Source of the DNA: Deltaproteobacteria bacterium
GTDB lineage: Bacteria; Desulfobacterota; Syntrophia; Syntrophales; Smithellaceae
Length of the DNA: 42,195 nt
Assembly: GCA_022710585.1 (NCBI GenBank)
Contig: JAKLGV010000024.1
Coordinates: forward strand, 1 to 42,195
Direction of reading: 5' to 3'
Shown: piece after piece, positions 38,003 to 42,195 of the stretch
Numbering within the stretch: the first letter of the stretch is position 1
How the letters are laid out: every line of letters begins with the position of its first letter
The notes under the pieces: generated by a model
Database searches by the model: none
What the model was told of the DNA's origin: nothing
What the model saw: the letters and a program-made list of their open reading frames with translations, nothing else
Translations under genes and position numbers: made by a program

Positions 38003-40012
38003 TTAACGACAATAACCAATTTTTATGGCTGATCTTAACGTTTCGCAGTTTCCCAACGAACACGCTTTCCGCGCATCAAAACATCCTAACCGGGAATTGC
38101 CTTGCTGTAAATAGACAACCGCCCTGTTGCGGTATGGATCGGTGTAGTCTGGTTTTAAAAGAATGGCTTGGTTGTAATCCTTAATGGCTTGCTGATACTG
38201 GCCGAGATGATAGTAAGTAAATCCTCTGTCGCTATAGGCTTTTGCGTTATCAGAGTTTAGACGGATGGCTTTGCTGAAGTCTTCGATGGCCAGTTGATAC
38301 TGTCCCTGCCGACCATAAGCAATGCCTCGATTGATGTAGGCATCTGCATAACCGGGATTTAGACGGTTGGCTGCCTTATAATCATCCTCGGCACGTTGAT
38401 GCCGGCCCAAAGCATCGTATGCATCTCCCCTGTTGATGTAAGCAAATACATGGTCAGGTTTCAGTCTAATCACCTGATTATAGTCGTCAATGGCTTGTTG
38501 ATACTGGCCAAGGTTGATGTATGCAATTCCTCTGTTATTGTAATTGGCCACTAAATCCGGTTTCAGACGTATTGCCGCATCGTAATCTTTGATGGCTTGC
38601 TGATACCTGCCAAGATTAGCATACGCAAGTCCTCTATTGTTAAGGAATTCGGCGGCACGTCTCGGATATAGATGTATGGCCCTGTTAAAATGTTCAATGG
38701 CTTCTTCGTATTTTTGTTCTGCAAACAGGCAAAGGCCGTAATTGTTATGCGCAGTATGGTTATTATGGGTTACCCGTAAAGCATGACTAAATAGTGTGGC
38801 GCTATTTTTCCAATACCCGGATTGTTTCCACGTTAAAACTGTTAATATGCATATAGCGAAAATTGCTACAGGGTATAAAATCTTTTTGCGCAGATATTCA
38901 TGTTGAAACAACAGTGGAATCCCCCATGCCAGTATCACAGCAATGCCTATGGATGGCAGATATGTATAGCGGTCGGCCATGGATTGAGAACCGACCTGGA
39001 CCAGCCCTATGACGGGGACGAGTGTTCCTATATACCAGAACCAGCCGACAAATAAAAAGGGTATTCTTTTAGCCCAGTAAACTACAGCGCCGGTAATGAA
39101 TGTAAGAATGAAAACGTATGAAAAAACTTTCCATAACGATATGGATACTTCGTAAGGATAAAAAACAGCCAGATTTGCAGGCCAGAATATTTTTATCAGA
39201 TATTCGACATAGGCGATAACGGCATTGGCGCAGCGCATAACTGATGGTATGCCTTCTCCGAAGGCAACGGCTTCTGCTTTCTGCTGAGACCATAAAGCAA
39301 TGATGCTCGATACAACCGTAAGGCAGAGGAAAGGAATCTTTTCCGCGAGTAGTATTTTGATGAATCTGGTTTGCCTACCAGGCAGATCCAGAGCTTTTTG
39401 CCAGCGGCATAGAGGCCAATAATCAATAAGCAGCAGGATAAAAGGCAAGGTTACTAACATCGGCTTGCTCATCAGGCTCGATAAAAACAATAATAGACTG
39501 AGCAAGTACCCTGAAAGTTTACGATTTCCGGCATAGAAAGCATAGCAATAGATTGAGGCCATGCCAAAAAATACACTCAGAACATCTTTTCGCTCGGCTG
39601 CCCAGGCTACCGATTCCACCCTCAGGGGGTGGAGCGCGAAAAGAGCGGCGGCAAATGCCGCAGGCCACAGGTGTTTTGTCGTCTTGTGCAAAAAAAGAAA
39701 GAGAAGGATAACCGATCCGGTATGCAGAAGCAGGTTAACCAGATGATGACCGGCAGCCTGTATTCCGAAAAGGCTCCAATCCAGCGTATGGGAGAGCATA
39801 GTGAATGGGTGCCAATTACCCAAGACAACGGCGGTGAACGCCCAATGAATATTTTTTGTGTTAATGCCTGATTTAACATTATCGTTGCCTGTAATATACT
39901 GGTCGTCATCAAAGTTAATAAAATCGTTGCCGGCTATCCTGCCAAAGGTGATGAACGAGGCAATGAATAAAAATATGACAATGATGAATGAATATTTAAT
40001 GGAATTACGCAA
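38003..40012 (-). CDS. TMTC-like membrane glycosyltransferase with 6 TPRs and Cys4 tail
   Basis: A 669-residue protein, the largest of the group. The first loop holds DFINFDDDQYITGN, and ALHPLRVESVAWAAERKDVL is the TMTC-like signature, close to that of the 32861 protein. About twelve membrane segments precede six full TPR units (typical: NRGIAYINLGQYQQAIDDYN) plus the Cys4 tail ending GYCR. Start is TTG at 40012 with AGGGG 7 bases upstream; no ATG follows nearby in frame. It is divergent from pilA, 446 bp away, so it is the likely first gene of the cluster. Confidence 0.78.
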   Translation of the reverse strand: MRNSIKYSFIIVIFLFIASFITFGRIAGNDFINFDDDQYITGNDNVKSGINTKNIHWAFTAVVLGNWHPFTMLSHTLDWSLFGIQAAGHHLVNLLLHTGSVILLFLFLHKTTKHLWPAAFAAALFALHPLRVESVAWAAERKDVLSVFFGMASIYCYAFYAGNRKLSGYLLSLLLFLSSLMSKPMLVTLPFILLLIDYWPLCRWQKALDLPGRQTRFIKILLAEKIPFLCLTVVSSIIALWSQQKAEAVAFGEGIPSVMRCANAVIAYVEYLIKIFWPANLAVFYPYEVSISLWKVFSYVFILTFITGAVVYWAKRIPFLFVGWFWYIGTLVPVIGLVQVGSQSMADRYTYLPSIGIAVILAWGIPLLFQHEYLRKKILYPVAIFAICILTVLTWKQSGYWKNSATLFSHALRVTHNNHTAHNNYGLCLFAEQKYEEAIEHFNRAIHLYPRRAAEFLNNRGLAYANLGRYQQAIKDYDAAIRLKPDLVANYNNRGIAYINLGQYQQAIDDYNQVIRLKPDHVFAYINRGDAYDALGRHQRAEDDYKAANRLNPGYADAYINRGIAYGRQGQYQLAIEDFSKAIRLNSDNAKAYSDRGFTYYHLGQYQQAIKDYNQAILLKPDYTDPYRNRAVVYLQQGNSRLGCFDARKACSLGNCETLRSAIKIGYCR

Positions 40013-40458
40013 TCTTAACCCCTGTGTCTATTTAGTATAATGGTTTCTAATCTAACACTATAAAAAACAATACCATAAATATTGCTCACGATAAAACTTT
40101 AAGGAAAATTTTTTATATTTACGATTTTGCTGATTATGGTGCTCATGTTTTTACATGATAATAACACATCAATCATTATAGGAGTGTTCAAATTAACAGT
40201 GAATTGGTGAAAATCGCGCATAGTTATACTTTAGGATTGATGGACTGTTGTTTAAAATGAACTACGAATAAAATAATTATCATTGATTTTAGTATATTAC
40301 ATGATGTCGTGATAAAAAAATGTATATTAATTGTTATTGGCATGTACATTGCTTAAATCAAAGACGTCAAGAGAAAGAAGTTAAGTGATTGAATTAGGTA
40401 TGATGCATTAAAGAATAGATGACAATAAATCAAAAACAATTAAAGAAGGAGGCCCATT
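40013..40458. other. Divergent intergenic region ahead of pilA
   Basis: This 446-bp AT-rich stretch separates the TMTC-like gene (-) from pilA (+). It contains the sigma-54 promoter at 40337-40353 and probably upstream activator sites, which I could not identify. No open frame of note. Confidence 0.6.
40337..40353 (+). promoter_or_regulatory. Sigma-54 promoter of pilA
   Basis: TTGGCATGTACATTGCT matches the -24/-12 consensus TGGCAC-N5-TTGCW with one mismatch; GG (40339-40340) and GC (40351-40352) are exactly 10 bases apart. Start would be near 40364. In Geobacter and Pseudomonas pilA uses RpoN with PilR, so the finding fits. Confidence 0.8.
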
Positions 40459-40860
40459 ATGTTGAAAATTTTCAGTAAGAAAGAAGGAGAAAAAGGTTTT
40501 ACGTTGATTGAGTTGATGATCGTTATCGCGATTATCGGTATTCTGGCGGCAATCGCCATCCCGCAGTTTATTCAGTATAGAAAGAGAGGCTATGTCTCAA
40601 CGCTGAATACCGACTGCAAGAATGCGTACACCGCATCAGTTGCGTACACCGTTGACAATCCAAGTGCATCTGATATTGATCTTACTCAGTTACAGGGTGC
40701 AGGCTATAGCCAGACCAGTGGTGTTACCACTACCCCTTTCGGTTTATCTGGAACAGCCGGATCCATCACTTGTTCCAATTCTACTTGGGGCGTAAGTGAC
40801 GCAGTAATCAATATCAATGGTTCTGGTCAAATGACTCTGACCGCGTCGAGCATCAATTAA
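40459..40860 (+). CDS. pilA: Type IV major pilin PilA
   Basis: The 133-residue prepilin has a 13-residue leader cut by PilD between Gly13 and Phe14 (EKG/FTLIELMIV), with the essential Glu5 of the mature protein. The mature protein (120 residues) has the hydrophobic assembly helix, then aromatic residues at positions 1, 24, 27 and 32 as in Geobacter PilA. Two cysteines (mature Cys40 and one in SITCSNS) could form a disulfide loop. The C-terminal domain is rich in Ser, Thr and Gly, possible O-glycan sites. AAGGAGG lies upstream of the ATG. It has its own sigma-54 promoter and terminator, so it is transcribed alone. Confidence 0.95.
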   Translation: MLKIFSKKEGEKGFTLIELMIVIAIIGILAAIAIPQFIQYRKRGYVSTLNTDCKNAYTASVAYTVDNPSASDIDLTQLQGAGYSQTSGVTTTPFGLSGTAGSITCSNSTWGVSDAVININGSGQMTLTASSIN

Positions 40861-40878
40861 TAATTAATAAGAAACGAT

Positions 40879-40912
40879 CAAAGGGGAGGGTATCATACCC
40901 CCCCCTTTTTTA
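40879..40912 (+). terminator. Intrinsic terminator of pilA
   Basis: A G-rich arm (AAAGGGGAGGGTAT) pairs with ATACCC and the eight-C run across one A/C mismatch, with T6 following. It starts about 20 bases after the pilA stop. Confidence 0.9.
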
Positions 40913-41021
40913 TTATTACTTTAGTGGTTTTCCCTAGAGCAATTCTTTATAATTCGTTGAATTTTCTCCCATATAAGTAACATCATTTAAATATGAGAAG
41001 CTTGTTAAAGGACAGTTATAA

Positions 41022-41267
41022 CTTTTTTCGACCTTTAAATTATTTGTTTCTGCAGATTTTTATCCGGTTAAAGCACTTGACTGGCTTAGAAACAGTCACG
41101 TGAAAGGGAATATTCTGCCGCACTCCGAATGGGACGAGTATTCTTAAAAAGACGGAACCAGAACCTCCTTGCTGATGAAACCAGAACTGGATTGGCGAGC
41201 TGTTTATGCGGACCCAACAAGTGTTGTATGCATGAGAGAGAATTCTACAATTATAAATAATTTTTAA
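41022..41267 (+). pseudogene. Relic of a membrane glycosyltransferase C-terminus
   Basis: One reading frame, free of start codons at its head and broken by a TAA at 41145-41147, encodes two pieces. The first contains YPVKALDWLRNSHVKGNIL and then SEWDEYS; the second contains LDWRAVYADPTSVVCMREN. These look like the YPxxAxxWLxxxxxxGNI...EWGxY and final dWxxVYxDxxxVVfxR segments that end many bacterial GT-C membrane proteins, with the part between them deleted. The relic lies between pilA and the OmpA gene, where glycosyltransferase genes often sit next to pilin genes. Recognition rests on pattern memory, not a search. Confidence 0.5.
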
Positions 41268-41348
41268 TGGTGGGAATCCTTCATTGGGCAGATTTTTTGT
41301 TGCGTGCGAATTTATTGAGAACGTGGATCAGTAAATCAATTGATAAAG

Positions 41349-41384
41349 AAAGCCCCAAACTCTTGATGAGAGTTTGGGGCTTTT
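41349..41384 (-). terminator. Strong stem-loop downstream of the OmpA-family gene
   Basis: A perfect 15-bp stem (41349-41363 with 41369-41383) and a 5-base loop lie 27 bases beyond the stop codon of the OmpA gene (minus strand). On that strand it is followed by C then TTTATC, and on the other by TTTTGATTCTT, so it may work in both directions. Confidence 0.8.
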
Positions 41385-41410
41385 GATTCTTAATTTTTAA
41401 TTTTGTCTAT

Positions 41411-42195
41411 TTATTTTACTTCCACCGCTTCCAGAACAGCCCAGACTCTGCGGTTTTTCTGACGACCCTCATCAGTATCATTGGTAGCTATCGGTTTGGA
41501 CTCGCCATAGCCTTTGGCGGAGAGACGAGAAGCATTCACGCCAAATTCTTTGATCAAATAATCGCGAACCGCGTTGGCGCGATCATTGGACAGACGAAGA
41601 TTGTAGGCGTCCGAAGCACGGCTGTCGGTATGGCCTTCAATCGTTGCTTTGGTGTTCGGATACTGCTTCATGAAATCCGCGACTCTCTTGATGTCGTCAC
41701 GATACTGATCCTTGACAATGGATTTATCAGTGTCGAATTCAACCTTCAGCTCGATGGTGATCTTTTCGCGCATACAGCCGTCTTTGTCAACAATGGCGCC
41801 GGCAGGCGTACCGGGGCATTTATCTTTGCAGTCAATTACGCCGTCTTTGTCGGAATCCAACGGGCAGCCGTCTTTGTCAACGGGGCAGCCGGCCGGAGTG
41901 TCGGGGCATTTATCCAGGCAGTCTACAACGCCGTCTTTATCGGAATCATAGGGGCAGCCATCTTTATCCACTTTGCAGCCGGCGGGTGTATTGGGGCATT
42001 TGTCTTTGCAGTCAATTACGCCGTCTTTATCGGAATCCACTGGACAGCCGTCATCGTCCACCTCGCAGCCGGCGGGCGTATCGAGGCACTTGTCGCGGTT
42101 GTCGCATACGCCGTCTTTGTCGGCATCCACACATTTCTCTTTGCCGCCAAACGCGAAATTGATACCGATGGTGGTCATCAAGTCATTGTAATGAT
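41411..42195 (-). CDS. OmpA-family outer membrane protein with thrombospondin type-3 repeats (N-terminus outside window)
   Basis: The frame stays open to the window edge, so the apparent start at 42181 (a TTG) is not real. The first visible residues, HYNDLMTTIGINFAFG, look like the last beta strand of an OmpA-type barrel ending in aromatic-Gly. Four repeats of about 29 residues follow (DSDKDGVIDCKDKCP and similar, each with Asp-rich calcium sites and several cysteines). Then comes the peptidoglycan-binding OmpA domain with FDTDKS, EGHTDSRASDAYNLRLSNDR and the end RLSAKGYGESKPI. Such porins tie the outer membrane to the wall. A terminator lies just downstream. Confidence 0.93.
   Translation of the reverse strand, partial: HYNDLMTTIGINFAFGGKEKCVDADKDGVCDNRDKCLDTPAGCEVDDDGCPVDSDKDGVIDCKDKCPNTPAGCKVDKDGCPYDSDKDGVVDCLDKCPDTPAGCPVDKDGCPLDSDKDGVIDCKDKCPGTPAGAIVDKDGCMREKITIELKVEFDTDKSIVKDQYRDDIKRVADFMKQYPNTKATIEGHTDSRASDAYNLRLSNDRANAVRDYLIKEFGVNASRLSAKGYGESKPIATNDTDEGRQKNRRVWAVLEAVEVK

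Noticed and set aside
38100..38760. Direct repeats of about 102 bp that could be taken for a tandem DNA repeat or CRISPR
   Set aside because: They are codon-level repeats of the TPR units (34 residues each) in the open frame; there are no spacers.
41712..42191. Plus-strand open frames opposite the OmpA repeats
   Set aside because: Antisense shadows of the Asp-rich repeats; the minus-strand frame encodes clear OmpA and calcium-repeat domains.

Overview
The window looks like a chromosomal segment of a Gram-negative, probably strictly anaerobic member of the Desulfobacterota (old Deltaproteobacteria), most likely near the Syntrophales. This is inferred from the gene families: an FolE2-type GTP cyclohydrolase, a GNAT-type short N-acetylglutamate synthase, glutamine-dependent NadE, RdgC, a PilA with sigma-54 control, an OmpA porin with calcium-binding repeats, and multi-cluster Fe-S proteins. 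No rRNA, tRNA or CRISPR array was seen. Most of it is ordinary, densely packed core genome. The accessory part is roughly 30.9-42.2 kb.

Layout. 1-3.7 kb (+): the end of a chemoreceptor gene, then cheR, cheD, a CheY-like regulator, a CheX-type phosphatase and cheB, the adaptation arm of a chemosensory pathway. 3.7-4.8 kb (-): rdgC under its own consensus promoter. 5.0-9.3 kb (+): nadK, recN, an argA-like acetyltransferase and mltA, overlapping or nearly so. 9.3-11.4 kb: a glycine-zipper lipoprotein (-), a DUF4126 membrane protein (+) and a helical lipoprotein (-). 11.7-13.0 kb (+): a lone multi-cluster Fe-S protein behind a textbook sigma-70 promoter. 13.0-18.0 kb (-): pyrR-pyrB-pyrC-recO-U32, preceded by what reads as a complete PyrR attenuator. 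18.1-25.4 kb (-): mazG, DUF2065, queA, tgt, yajC, secD, secF, DUF456 and lepB, combining queuosine modification of tRNA with the protein export machinery. 25.6-27.4 kb (+): a tiny lipoprotein, then YtxH, DUF948 and HNH proteins. 27.4-30.8 kb (-): queD, folE2, nadE and a zinc ribbon protein, for pterin/queuosine precursor and NAD synthesis.

30.9-40.0 kb (-) holds four large multi-pass membrane proteins of glycosyltransferase-C type. Their N-terminal halves differ, but all end in TPR repeats (about 2, 3, 5 and 6 full units) followed by the same four-cysteine tail ending in Cys-Arg. An intact IS256-family element (1330 bp, 28-bp inverted repeats, 8-bp target duplication) sits 5 bp upstream of one of their start codons. 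Divergent from them is pilA with a sigma-54 promoter, and behind pilA lies a decayed fragment that resembles the end of another membrane glycosyltransferase. The window ends inside an OmpA-family porin gene. The pilin plus glycosyltransferase-like neighbourhood is the best candidate here for something undescribed: a surface or pilin glycosylation locus whose enzymes carry a shared periplasmic TPR and cysteine module.

Sigma-70 promoters are unusually clear here: TTGACA with 17-bp spacing and TATACT, TATAGA or TATAGG recurs at four genes, and it corrects two start codons that a naive ORF call would place inside the -35 box.
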